From Ottelia alismoides (taxonomy: Eukaryota; Streptophyta; Magnoliopsida; Alismatales; Hydrocharitaceae): DNA of 64,000 bases. The stretch lies in NCBI GenBank assembly GCA_037367405.1, contig JAZKJV010005757.1, positions 154,639-218,638 on the forward strand. Direction: 5' to 3'. Every line of letters begins with the position of its first letter. The first letter of the stretch is position 1. The notes beneath the pieces are model-generated. The model was given only the letters and a program-made list of their open reading frames with translations. It made no database searches and was not told the origin of the DNA. Made by a program: the position numbers and the translations under genes. This document shows, in pieces, positions 12,672 through 24,600 of this stretch.

Positions 12672-12678
12672 GAAGAGA

Positions 12679-13304
12679 AGGGATACTAATTGATCAAGTA
12701 CGATATGACTATCGTTAGTACTGAAACTGGAGCCGTTGGATTGAGACGTTAGTCCTTTACTGCTATGGTCAATTCTTCTCTCACGTCATAAATAAATACA
12801 AATTCAAACTTAGAGAGTTAAATTCATCACTTTGTGGACCCTTGGATTTATTGTCCTGGTCCTCTACTACGAAGGGACAACTTACTTGCTCAAGTTGCAT
12901 GGTCGTGGACAATGTCATCCTCTGCGTATCGTCCCTGAATGCTTTCCATGACGTGCGTACGTTTCTGCAATATGTAGTGCTGCAGGCCGTGCAATAATAC
13001 ACGCACCTTATTCATTACATGTACTTACTACAGTCGAAGTGGCTGTCATCACATCGATTACACAATCGGCACTACAGTGGTTTGCTGTTGACGAGTATGC
13101 TCCTCCAGTACCGTTCGTACTGATCACTGGCATCTAGAATTCTTTTCTCTCATTCACCATCTCTGACTACAACAATTTGATCAAAGATGATCGGATTCTT
13201 TTTAATATTCTCTATACAGGAAAATCATCCATTAGTTTTATAGTTCGCTCATAGTAAATGATTTGTTAGTTGGAAGTTGTTGTTATCTTAGTTATTTAAC
13301 TTAG
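12679..13304. other. Unassigned sequence
   Basis: No gene, repeat unit or terminal repeat was recognised here. Confidence 0.4.
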
Positions 13305-13545
13305 GAGCTGCAGCAGCAACAACAAAGTTTTTTTCTCACGTTAAGTAAGATCGGCTACATGGATTCTTTGCTATCATTCAATCTTATTTTGGGTCAATCT
13401 CGGACTTAGATTTAAAAAATTAAGATCCCTTCGTATAGTCGCATTCCAACACTTATCGGACCTTTCTCGCCCTCTCTTAGCTGGCTCAACATCGCAAAAC
13501 TCGTATCTCCTAACTAGGACATCAACCAACCTCCTTTACAAATGG
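13305..13545 (-). mobile_element. RTE-type LINE 3' end fragment
   Basis: On the - strand the segment ends with a TTGTTG-type tail (CAGCAGCAACAACAA on the + strand), preceded by CCGATCTTACTTAACGTGAG. That arrangement is characteristic of the 3' end of plant RTE LINEs. Compare the + strand copy at 32440-32815, which has the coding end and a GTTGTTGTTGTT tail. Only the terminal part remains. Confidence 0.55.
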
Positions 13546-13547
13546 CC

Positions 13548-13730
13548 AAATCAAATTAAGCGTATTTTATTAGAATTAGGAATCTAATAGGTGGGACTCA
13601 TCATCCTAATAGTAGTTGAGTTGTATTCTATTTATAGTCATATTGAGAATATGACTATAGGATTATAACTGGGTTATATATAGAGGGGCGTCGAGGCATT
13701 GCCTCGGTATCACAACAAGGAGGAATAAAA

Positions 13731-13766
<36 letters not shown>

Positions 13767-13925
13767 AGAGAAGAGAGAGGTAAGAGAACGCGTGAAAATA
13801 GAGAGTTGTATACATTCTAATTATAGTGATATTTCTTCTATTATGGTCACGAGAGGTGTCGACCACCATCTGATTGTTCTTTCTTTCGCATGCTTCAGTG
13901 GTTGTGGTGATTGCGCATCAGTATC
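13548..13925 (+). repeat. 5' LTR of gag-only copia derivative
   Basis: It aligns with 14901-15250: both carry GGTGGGACTC, the segment TATTCTATTTATAGTC, a TATATATAGAGGGG core promoter near 13675, a GAGA-rich tract and a GAGAGTTGTA segment. In this copy the GAGA tract at 13737-13780 has expanded. Confidence 0.7.
13737..13784. repeat. GA microsatellite in the LTR
   Basis: A nearly pure AG run lies within the 5' LTR; the matching site in the 3' LTR (about 15080-15120) is shorter and interrupted. Confidence 0.85.
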
Positions 13926-14900
13926 AGTATAAGGTGATATGTATAGCTAACAACTGTTATATGAGTGGAGATGATATCGACTCGTGTTCACATCAACTGG
14001 TATAAAAGTAGAGTTGATACTGACGGTTGTCTCCCATCAACTGGAATCATATCCCGGTTCGATGACAGTGACGGATAATATGTGGCGGATCAGAGAGAGA
14101 TTTGGCATCAATGAGACAATGTGACACAACATGTGTGCCTTCTTCATAAGCTGTGAAGAACCAATGGTTACGGTGAACTGTTGAGATCAAGACATACGGA
14201 ATCTAATTGAGGTGAGTCTAGATAGGAGTTTTTGCGCACTCCGGACGAGGTGGATGATTTGGATTGGGAGGATTTTGCTCTGATTTTTCATTTCGTGCAA
14301 GGAGGTACGATCGAAAAGTAGATAGTGAACTATTCATCGAGGGATGCATCATTCTATGTGGAACTCTTTAGTGGGAAGAATGACTTCATTTTATGGCATC
14401 AATGGATGAAGAACATACACGCAAGAGAAGGACTTGTGCAAGCTCTATAAGATAAAGAAAAGAATCCAAAGAAGATAGAAGATGAGCTCTTGGTGATGCG
14501 TGACAATGAGGATACCAAATAAGGTGTATAAGCTCGAAGAAAGGATCGTGACAAGTGATGGAACTCAAGTTATGCCCAGTACGAGCAATACTATGAAAGA
14601 ACGACAAGTTATCTATATCTCTGTTTTAGAAGTGCACAGCAAAGAGAAGTGAGTGTGATTCACTATACCAGAGGATGCCGGCACAATCTCTAGTCATGAG
14701 AGATTTGTGGTGCAGCAACATGATGTACCATGCTGAGTTGTGCGAGTGCTCGAGAGGGGCATGTAGAGGGCGTCTAGTGGTGGGTGCGTCACCCAAAATC
14801 GGTGAGATCCTACCAATGAGGCCTACATATGACGAGGGTGGCCCAGTGTAGAATCAAGATGTTGAATAGATCATGATGGAATTCAAATCAAGGAGGAGAT
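13926..14900 (+). pseudogene. Copia gag fragment (pol deleted)
   Basis: Between the two LTRs only a gag-like stretch is readable, at 14359-14448: VELFSGKNDFILWHQWMKNI, then HAREGLVQAL and a TAA. It continues in the same sense as KNPKKIEDELLVMRDNED. This is the N-terminal copia Gag pattern (F-G-N-F-W-M). No zinc knuckle, protease, integrase, RT or RNase H is visible. The interior is under 1 kb, so the element is a large internal deletion derivative that would need proteins from an intact relative. A purine-rich tract AAGGAGGAGAT at 14890-14900 precedes the 3' LTR and fits a PPT. Confidence 0.7.
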
Positions 14901-15250
14901 TGTTTGGATTAGAGTCATATTTGGATTAGGAATCCTAATGGGTGGGACTCCTAATTCTAATAGTAGTTGATTTGTATTCTATTTATAGTCTTATTGAGAA
15001 TAGGACTATAGGGTTGTAACTGGGCTATATATAGAGGGGATGAAGGCATTGCATCTACACCACAATAAGAGGGAATGCAACAAGAGAATAGAGACAAAGA
15101 GAGAGAAGATAGAGAGGTGAGAGAATGAGGAACATAGAGAGTTGTACTCGTTCAAATTATAGTGATCTTTCTTTTCAGATGGTCATCAGAGGTAATCGAT
15201 AAATATTATATTTGATTATTCTTTCTTTCATGTACTTTCATGGTGGTGGT
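14901..15250 (+). repeat. 3' LTR of gag-only copia derivative
   Basis: It starts TGTTTGGATTAGAG right after the purine tract and ends near the GGTGGTGGTGAT that abuts the gypsy LTR at 15253. It is the partner of 13548-13925, with many differences between the two by eye, so this element is not recent. Confidence 0.7.
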
Positions 15251-15591
15251 GATGATGAATCTCCATTTCATTATGTTCATTCTTTCATTTTAGTCTTAAA
15301 TCCCTTACTGAATACATGAATATATCATTAGTTTATCAAAATAAATACACTGTAATTTGTGCAAAATACGGTATAAAATAATGTTTATTTATTGTATTTA
15401 ATTCCAAAATAGAAGAATAAAGGAAGAAAAGAAAAAGAAATAAAACATCACAGGAATTGAGTGACCCTAGACCCCAAGACCCCAATCATCGTGATGACTT
15501 GGTTGAAAAGGAATAAACTTGGATGAGATAGGATAGAAGTACTGTACAAAGATACACGGAAAACCATACGTAAAACCCTAATTTTAATTAA

Positions 15592-16714
15592 GGGATTTTT
15601 ACCCAGCAGATCCTAAAATCTTTCAAAATTACCTCTACGACCTTTGAAACATCCTAATTCCTCCCCAGACCCTGTAATCTTACTAACCCTTACCCTACAG
15701 ACCCTGCGGTTAAGCCCCGTTAATTTACCCGTTAAAATTAATCTGATTCCATTATGTTCATTTATATTATACCCATTTTTATTAAATTTACGTTGAATGC
15801 CACTCCATCATCCGATACATGCCCCCCTCTCCGCGTCCCGGCGATGCTGCTCCCCCTCTCCCCGCACGATGGTGATTGTTGCTCCCTGCCTTCCCCCCAC
15901 CGATGCCGACGATGGAGGCGCCCCCTCTGCCTCTGCTGCTTGCCCCCCACCTCCCCCACCGACGATGGACCTCCGCCCTGTTGCTGCTTCGGCCCCCTCC
16001 CGATGGAGCCCCCTGCCGCTGATGATGGAGCCCCCCCGGTGGAGCTTCCCCTCCCACCCGATGACGAACCCCCCCTCCCCGCACCCCCTCCTCCCCGATG
16101 GAGCTTCCCCTCCCACCCGACGACGAACCCCCCCCCCCCCCCTCAGCGCTTCGCCCCTGCACCCCCCTCGATGGAGTCCCTCGCACACCCATCCCGCGCC
16201 TCCCACCCTCCCCGATGGAGCTCCCCCCTCCCCGATGGAGCCTCTCCTCCATCCCACTGACGATGAGCCCCCCCCCCCCTCCGTTGCTCCCCCCCCCCCC
16301 CGATGCTTCGCCCCTGCACCCCCCTCGATGGTCCCTCGCCCACCCATTCTGCCGACGATGGAGCTCCTCCTCCAACCCGACGACGGAGCCTCCCCCCACG
16401 CCGCTGCTTCCCCCCGACGATGGAGCCTGCCCACCTCCTATCGCCCGTCGCTGCTTCACCCCCTCCCCTGCGCAAGAACGCCTGCATGATTTTTTTCCCT
16501 TTTTTTTATTTTGGCTAATCCTCACCGTTCGATGGTAATTGGTTAGGTTAACTCAAGACTAACCCGGGTATTTGACTCAAATATAGTTAAAATTGATGGC
16601 AGGGTTTGTTAGGTAAGACGGAGCAAGATTACGGGGTCTAGGGAGGAATTACGATGTTTCAAAGGTCGTAGAGGTAATTTTGAAAGATTATAGGGTCTGC
16701 TGGGCAATAATCTC
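15592..16714. mobile_element. Mutator-like element with C-rich repetitive interior
   Basis: Both ends carry long terminal inverted repeats of about 105 bp (15592-15697 and 16607-16714). They share CCCAGCAGA, AATCTTTCAAAATTACC, TCTACGACCTTTGAAACATC and AATTCCTCCC. A perfect 9-bp duplication TTTAATTAA flanks the element (15583-15591 and 16715-16723). Long TIRs with a 9-bp duplication are the Mutator signature. The interior (about 15815-16490) is extremely C-rich on the + strand. It is built from degenerate copies of CGATGGAGC and CCCGATGACGAACCCC words, so all frames stay open without being genes. No transposase is present, so it is non-autonomous. GC-rich cargo suggests a Pack-MULE, but I recognise no host gene in it. 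Confidence 0.85.
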
Positions 16715-17761
16715 TTTAATTAAACTATAAATAGTTTTTGGGACCTATTTTATTCTTTATTATTTATACATCAAATAAATAAACTTTGTACGTGAAAGTT
16801 GTAGGTAAAAATTTATAGAAATATACAAAATTTACTTCATATTAAAATAATATACAATATGCATTCTACACTCAGAATAAAATTCCAAAACCCATGCTTC
16901 ACATATTTGTAGCTCCTCTATATGAACTCAAAATGCACCAAAATTATCTTTAGTGTTATATAACTTTCTGCTAGCTATTTAGTGAATGTGGTTTTATTTA
17001 ATTTGGAGATAATAGCAAAAGTTAGGTTTTGGACCCTTGCTATACAATATACATGAATAAAATATTCATTTTATTTATTCTTTATACTATTTAATAATTT
17101 ATATTTTATAATGTTGTAAATATTATTTATGATATATGTACATAATTAAAATAAAATAAAGCTATAAAGAATAAAATAAATAAAATATGATACTTAAATA
17201 CATAGATGAATTAGCCATATATATACCTATATAATAAATACTCCTGTTTATTTAAGTGTACATACTAGTTCATAAAAATACAATAAAAATATATTTATGT
17301 ATATGAAAAAATGTTATAAATGTATAAATTTGCGTACAAAAATAATAAAATTTAAAATACAAAATAAAAATAAAATATACAATATATAAGTAAATATACC
17401 TTTGATTATACATGTAAGTTCTAACTCCTAATTGATAACCTCAAAAAATTAAATAAAAATTGGAAATAAATACTACATAAAATTAGGACTATTTTATATA
17501 TTTTAATAAAAAAGAAAATAAATCAGCTATTATTTTATATTCTTTTTTAATACAGTTTTGCCTTGGAATTTCTTGGTTGCTCCACGTGTACCAACCAGGT
17601 GCCTTCGTTTGTTGACCTAGGTCAACTATACGTTTGACCCCGACAGCCCTTGTCAGAATCATGTGGCACTATATTTCACAAAAGGATATGTTCGCCAATA
17701 CAAAGAAATCTGGGGTTCAAAAGCAATTTACCCAAAATAATATGCACCTCATGTGTGAGAG

Positions 17762-17930
17762 CAGCTCCTCTGCTTGCCAGCAGAGTCTGCTGTACCACGT
17801 GAGCCGCTCGATCAAGATCAAGCGGTTCACACGAATTCAGGGTTAAAGTGGCCCTTTGCATGTGAACCGCTCAATCATGATCGAGCGGCCCACGTGGTAC
17901 AACAGGCCTCTGTTGCGCAGCAGAGGATCC
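17762..17930. repeat. Foldback hairpin, ~70-bp arms
   Basis: The left arm (17762-17832; CCTCTGCT, GTACCACGTG, GCCGCTCGATCA, AGCGGTTCAC) pairs with the right arm (17858-17930; GTGAACCGCT, GATCGAGCGGC, CACGTGGTAC, AGCAGAGG). About 25 bases separate the arms. It is more GC-rich than its surroundings and could be a small MITE. Confidence 0.75.
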
Positions 17931-18400
17931 TTGCTACTCATGTGTAGGTCATGTACGACCTTAAGCAGTGGGACACGGGCTCATTTGTAGACGACGCGTG
18001 GCTGAAATACAACCCTTAGATTAGATATTATCCGAGGATGTCTATACGATCTGGGTGTCGTCCTTTGTTCTTCCCCCTTTTCTGTTCAAGCAACGGCGAT
18101 GTTCTTTGTTTGCAGAGCACCTGCTCCAGGTAGCGGTCTTTGAAACGGAGACGGTAATGCTTCTCGCGATGGTGGCAATGCTCCGATTGATCCTCCACGC
18201 ACGACTGTGGCTTCAAACTCAGGTGACGATAGCTTTTGTTCCTGATCAGATGATGATGCTCATACGATCGCGAAGATTCTATGTCCTGACAAATCAAAGC
18301 ATGGGGAACGATGATCAAGTCGATGGATCAATAGTAAAGGTGGTTATGATCGATGGTTCAGGTACTTCGATCTCCAATGGTGTGTGATTTATGATGAAGA

Positions 18401-18699
18401 ACTCAGTGTTTATACATTCTCGAGCAACTCGACGATAACGTCTCAAGATGAAGCTGCTTGCTCCAGATGTATGCGACTGATGGATCGATCTACATCAAAC
18501 CAACACTATTTACATAAAATTAAATAAATTCATGAAAATAATTACCAGCAAGTATTGTGATGTTTGATCAATGATTCTCAAGATTGTAGGAAAATGTTGA
18601 ATGCTTCAAGTCATGTTAGTTCCAAGTCTGCTCGTGCAACTCTTCAATGAAGGATTCACACATTTCTCCAGATGATGGCAAAGCTTTGTTGTAGCGCCT
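18401..18699. other. Junction between opposed gypsy LTR copies
   Basis: This is the transition between the + copy and the - copy; no gene or clear boundary was found. Confidence 0.3.
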
Positions 18700-20987
18700 C
18701 CGTATGAGGCCTGCGTGTTTAGATATGCAAAATCTATTCCTTGGAGGATTTATTCATGCTATCAGATTCAAAGGCTTCAGGACAAGGACTCGGCACTCAG
18801 TAGAAATGAAAGATGTGAGAGGAAGAGCTACTAGTGCAGGGATCGAGCTCCAGATCTCCGATCACCGTGTGTGGCTGGAGGTGAAAGGATCAGAGGGGTA
18901 GACGTGAAATGGTGAGGACTCAGAAGTGAGATGGTTATTGATCGCGAAGTGGCTAAAGCTCGGAGGTGTGGATATTAAGCTATGAAATCAGAAGAAAATT
19001 GAAATGGAATCAAAATGAATCAAAGAAATCTATGATTATCTAGATGGAGTGGATTGCCTGGGTTGAGGGTCAAAGATCCTCAAGTCATCACTTTGATGGC
19101 TCGGTGATGCCGGAGGTTGAGCTCGCTGGCGAGGCGGAGCACGACGACGAATCGTCGAATCAAAGGCCAAATCGCACCAAATCCTCGCTACAACGAAGAT
19201 CGCACTATCATTTGCAAACCATGGAGCTCACTAGAGCGAAGGAAAGGGGAAAAGATGGAAAGAGGGAGAAGCTCCAAGGTTTTTATTGAGTGATAAAATG
19301 TGAATTTCAAATGAAAATATGGCATGCAAAATGAGGTGGGAAAGTGCCAAATTTATTTGGGAGAAAATGAGGGTTGTGTGCACTTTATTTTGGTGAAGAA
19401 ATCGGGTCAAACAGAGTTTGGAGTGGATCAAGAAAAATCTGCGAAGAAGGGTGGTTTGACAGCTTATTCGAGTTGAATGGAAGTAGAAAAGTTAACCAAT
19501 AGTCAACAAAATGGATTTGACCAATAGGATAAGGCCTGGGGAAAAGACAAAAGAGAGAAAAGGACAAAACACCAGAATAAATAGAAAATAACATGAATAA
19601 AATAGAAAATGGTTTAAATCAAAAATGATTTATTATAAATTAAATAAATTAATTAAATAAGATAAATAAATAAAAAACTTTATTAATAGGTTTAAAAATC
19701 CTATATATATAACAATCCAATTTTTAATAAATTATTTTTACAAATAATTGCATAATTTAATAATTTATTTACAGAACAAATTAAGGATTTTAAATATATT
19801 TTTATTTTATTTTTAGAAGTTAATTTAATTGTATAAATAAATAGGAGTATATACAGTATAGGTACATTATACATGTATAATAAATGCATTATTTTTTTTA
19901 TTTTTGATTTTGTTATTTTTATTTACATTTATATAAATATAAACAAAACATTTAAAAATACAATATATGCAAATATATATAATAAAATAAATAAAAATAT
20001 ATACAATATATACAAGTATACCAACAGAGTCTCAAGATTTACTTTTTGCATATTAGCATTGGTTTCAGTGTAAACTTTTATTTGATAGATAATTTTACAA
20101 AATGAACTTTAGAAGTGAGTACACCCAATTCTGACTTCATATGGTCGAGTATGAGGTTCAGAAGTTAGACTTTATAGCTTTTAGATTTTGAGATTGATGG
20201 TTATTCACAATTACTTTTAAGTTATATTTTTGTATTTTTCTAGTGATTTTTATGAATAATTTGTAAAAAATAAAGTTAATTGGAGTTAGGAAAAATTAAA
20301 TAGAAAATAAAGAAATTTTATATACATATGGTACATATATACAAATGGTCCAAATGTCAAAACTCACATGATTTATCCACGATTTTTTTGTATTTTTTAT
20401 AAATAGTATTAGTTACAAAATAAGGTTTAAAAGTGAGAGTGTGGTCAATTTGAATTTTATGTAAATAGTTATGAACTTAGAAAGTTCGATTTTTTGGCTT
20501 CTTAGGTTCATTGTAATTATTTAGTTATTAATTGACTAATTTTTCTAATATTTTTATAAATTAATATGCATTATTATGAACAACTTTCAAGAAGAAATTA
20601 TTTTTCTGAGATTGTTTATTAATGAATAAAATAGTACATAAAAAAAATGATGATATGTACAAGTGAGAATTGGTTTTCTTGATTTTTATAAGTTATGGAC
20701 CTTATCTCCCCCTATTTTACTTATTGTCGGCCATTCCAATGCTTGGCCTAGTTTCGGGGTTTGGGTCAGTCTGCATTTATTTTATAAAAACATCCTTCTT
20801 TATTTCTTTTCTTTTCTTTTTTCTTTTCTTCTTTATTATTTTGTTTTGGCGTAAAAGAATGATAAACATACAATATTAACAAATCAAAGAAGAATGACAT
20901 AATAATAATTAATGAATATATACAGGTGTCTTACCAAGAAATTTAGCTAAAATAAAAGAATAAAGATGTTGAATCATGGATTCATCA
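18700..20987 (-). repeat. Ty3/gypsy LTR copy, inverted
   Basis: Read from 20987 on the - strand it opens TGATGAATCC and contains the same ordered blocks as the other copies. A CTTATCTCCCCCTATTTTA segment near 20701 matches about 361 of the copy at the window start. The GC-richer part is at 18700-19300 and the AT-rich part at 19560-20650. The left limit is approximate. Short open frames are AT-rich and meaningless. Confidence 0.55.
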
Positions 20988-21640
20988 CCCTTCAAGAAAT
21001 TGTTGATCGGATAGTGAGACTTTATTTTGTGGCGTGGTGGCATACTTCTCACTAGCTATTTGGGATGATTTTTAAAAAAATAAAAAAGAAATCAGAATTT
21101 GGAAAATTTAAAAAATAATAAAATGAAAACATAAAAATATAAAATAATTAAAATCCATAAAAATAAATATAATTAAAAAAACACATAAAAACAAGCAAAA
21201 AAACAGAAAAATAAAAAAAATATTATTAATTAGCAATAATTATTAATAATTAACCTACCCTACCATGTGCTCCCTGAGTTCGACATTCTACAATACTTAC
21301 ACCTATACATACACATTTGCAGAGCTATAATAATTTTTAACTTACATTCGCATTTATTGATTTATCTATCTATATATAGTTGGTTAATTGTTGCTTATTT
21401 GAGAGTCTGTCGTCAAATCGATTGCTAGGCCAGTTTGTTAGCCATGGTATCGGTTTCTAGAATAAACACCACTCGACCACTAATCTAAATACAGACAACC
21501 CCCATAAATTGAACGATGTATCAAACTACCGAAGGGGTGCACCTGCCCATGCCCCTTCAAGAAATTGTTGATCGGATAGTGAGGCCTTTGTTTGTGGCGT
21601 GGTGGCATGCTTCTCACTAGTTGTTGGGATGAGTTTTTTT
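20988..21640. repeat. Gypsy LTR end fragment between 84-bp direct repeats
   Basis: CTTCAAGAAATTGTTGATCGG and the following ~60 bases occur at 20990-21073 and again, diverged, at 21557-21640. Between them lies AT-rich sequence and a GTGCTCCCTGAGTTCGAC motif (about 21268) like that near the end of the 4208 LTR (about 7331). This looks like a + strand LTR tail inserted in, or duplicated with, a host segment. Confidence 0.45.
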
Positions 21641-24600
21641 TTATAAACGAGTGAAGTCTCATTCATTGTTAAACCAAGAAAGGGCCCCATCTTCCCTCGA
21701 AAAGAAATTGATCACAGTCATGGGTGAGTTCAAATCAAAAGAAAAAAGGATTAGGGGCCTGCATAGCACGGGGCACAAATAGAGAGAAAGAGTTTCTAGT
21801 TAGAAGCAAAAGAAAAGATCATCAGCTTATGCAACAGTTTAATCCAAAAACTCCTCGTCCTGAGGAGAGCCCAAAGAAAGCCGAGGATCGTTCAAATCTT
21901 CTCGTTCAAATCACAATCTTTTTCCCCGAAGGGCCTGGAGTCGTTTTCTTGGAGATGGTGAGCGGAGTTTTCACGTCCTTGCCCAATGAACTTTGCGTTA
22001 TATCTGGTTGAGTAGAGTCGTTGGGATTAAAGAAAGCTCAACAATAAGTATATTTGATATTGTCCTTTGACCTCTGCACACCATCGCTAATTCTGGCATG
22101 CAGTGCTTCTCCACCTTCTTGGTTTTTTTTATTTACAAGGGATTGGATCTGCAAAAAAGTGACTTCTGCCAGTAATCTTCCCAGAAGTCTTGCTGGAGTT
22201 GTGAGAGTACAGGTAAAGAGGAATTCCTATGTGGCTAGTTCTAATATATAGAGAAGTAGAGCAAGAGATCCTAGGAGTATGGATCACAACATATCCAAAG
22301 AATGCTGACATGGATTAAAGTAGTAGCAGGTCTTTATATCCAAAGAATTTTGACATGATCGATGATGCGATCCTGACCAGAATAGTATTAATATCGACGT
22401 TCTCACTTCCAGCAACTTAACAGATAGGCATCCATGACAACACCATGCCATTACTTCCACCAATCGTCAACTACTTTTTTTACTGTCATCTCTTGCGGAT
22501 GGCATCTTAACTGGTATGAAAGATTCCTTACCCCTTCTGGTAGTTTCGTGCATTTGGCTGCCATGCTCAAAATCCGTCTCACGATGTCTCCCAGTTAGTT
22601 TGTTCGAGTCCATTGCTTATGAATAAAGAACACTACGGACCTGTCGATTTGAATCCTCATTGAAGCTGTGGCCCCATCTTGTACAGACAGATCGAGGTAC
22701 ATGTGTATGCAATCTAGAGAGGCAGTTTCTATTGATTTCAGATGCAACCATCAATACTTTCCAAGGTTAGTATATGGTCCATCCGACGATTTTTCGTGTA
22801 TATTTGTCTGGGTGTGTGGTACTAGGTAAACTGTGCAGCTATTATATTCCATGGAACTTTCAGTGTCCCTCGTACCAAATGAGCGAAAGCAACACTTCAA
22901 AATTATATGTAATCTATGTCTGCTTGACCATTGGAAAGGAACTGGAGAACTGAAGTTCGTCGAAGGAAGATAAGATTTAAATTCTCGACTTTTTGACGGG
23001 TCCCGAACCACAGTAACACGGATGCAGCAATAAGTTTTACATGTCAAAGTTGACCTTCTCGTTTTTATGGTTCCAGTTGGTTCCAACCCAAGTTTATTCC
23101 TGGGATCTTTCTCGTGTCGAAAGTGTAGTCTTGCATGTGATTTGATTTAATAAAAGACTGGATCTCTCTGGTTATCCACTGATTGGTTTCAAGTGGGATG
23201 TTTTCACATCTTGCCCGTGTGTGGACATGGTGAGCTGTATTTGAGCGAGAGCTCTTGGAGCAACGTCTTGGAAGATTCTAGTAGGGGTGTGATTGGGCTA
23301 TATCTAATGTCAAGAGATTATTCATCGTCACTATTAGTTAATTAATATAATGATAATTGGCACTTTGAAAACAAATTCCCATTGGTCTGAATGTAGTAGT
23401 GCTGTAGTGGTCATCTATTTTTCTTGCTCAGAGAGTATTTGGTGTGATATGTATGAAGGTATTGTTTTATTGGATTGAGAGATTCATGGAACAAATTCAC
23501 GTTGATAGGCAATGCCCAAGGGGTCATATCTAGCCGATGCCCATATCTGACCTTGGATGACATGAACTAGTTGAAGAAGAATAGCAACGGCCTTCCTATA
23601 TAGAACTCACTGAAGAATGGAGAGACCTAAGATTAGGGACAACCTCATCAAGTTCCATGAACCTCACCATGGCAAGAGCTGCAAAATGATCGATCAATAG
23701 TGTTGGGCGGAGTAGAAATTTAAACAAACATAAATAAACAAGCAAAAAGCAACCACAACACAATACTTACAAGGTTCGCACTTAACATGTAGCTATGCTA
23801 CGTTCAAGATGTCAGAGTGGATTTCTTTTATTATGGTGGCAGAAGTGAAGTAAAGAGGATGATTCCAAATACTAATCCTATAAGGGACTATACAATACCA
23901 CATATATAAAAATCATCTTAAATGGACAAATTCTCAAATCTTCCTACATGGCCATATATTTCCCAGATCTCCTTAAATAGGAAAATCTCCGAATCTTCTC
24001 CAATGAGAAGAATAGATGGGTTAGGAAACAATCAGAATCTACATGGATACTTTTATCAATTATTATTTTGGAGGGATTCTTTAATCAATGTCTGAGTGGA
24101 TGCTTTGATCAATCAGAATCTAGTAGAATCCTCACATCAATTAGAATATGAATGTTGTATTTCGAAGGATTGGATTTGCCATTCAAAAGGGATTAGCGGC
24201 GCAGCTTGTTGTCCATCTTCCATCAATTTCTTTGTAACTTCCGTAATTTCGAATTATTCTACTTTTAAATAAAGGATACTTCTGACATATGAATATATCT
24301 TAATCATTAGGATTTAAATCCTATCAACAACTATCAACAAACAACAGAGATCCATGGACCTCGACATTGTTTAAATTTTCATAATCAAGCTAATGGATAA
24401 CCTCATTATGTCCACAAATAACACAGATTAGTTCTCTGCCATTGGTCTACCCAGTTGTCCAAGATGCAATCCCGTTTCCGCATCGGAATTTATGATATAG
24501 GTTCCATGTTTTCTGCATTAATAAATTTCCAACCATTTTCATATAAAAAAGTTTCTCTAATCATAAATATAATCAATGTAACACAAACAAATCACATCAC

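Larger units (their letters stand above)
15253..18400 (+). repeat. Ty3/gypsy LTR copy, interrupted
   Basis: It opens TGATGAATCTCCATTTC, like the other LTR copies. After an AT-rich segment it is split by the Mutator-like element at 15592-16714. It then continues AT-rich to about 17570 and GC-richer after 17580, matching the order seen in the 4208 copy (including a GTTGACC..GGTCAAC motif near 17611). The right limit is a guess. Open frames near 18030-18390 carry no recognisable domain. Confidence 0.5.

Noticed and set aside
15754..16538. Long overlapping open frames on both strands in the C-rich block
   Set aside because: They arise from extreme C bias and repeats that lack stop codons; no domain, and they lie within a non-autonomous Mutator-like element.
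22751..23086. - strand open frame of 111 residues
   Set aside because: No recognisable motif, no splice or neighbour support, and unlike the surrounding sequence in no way; likely chance.
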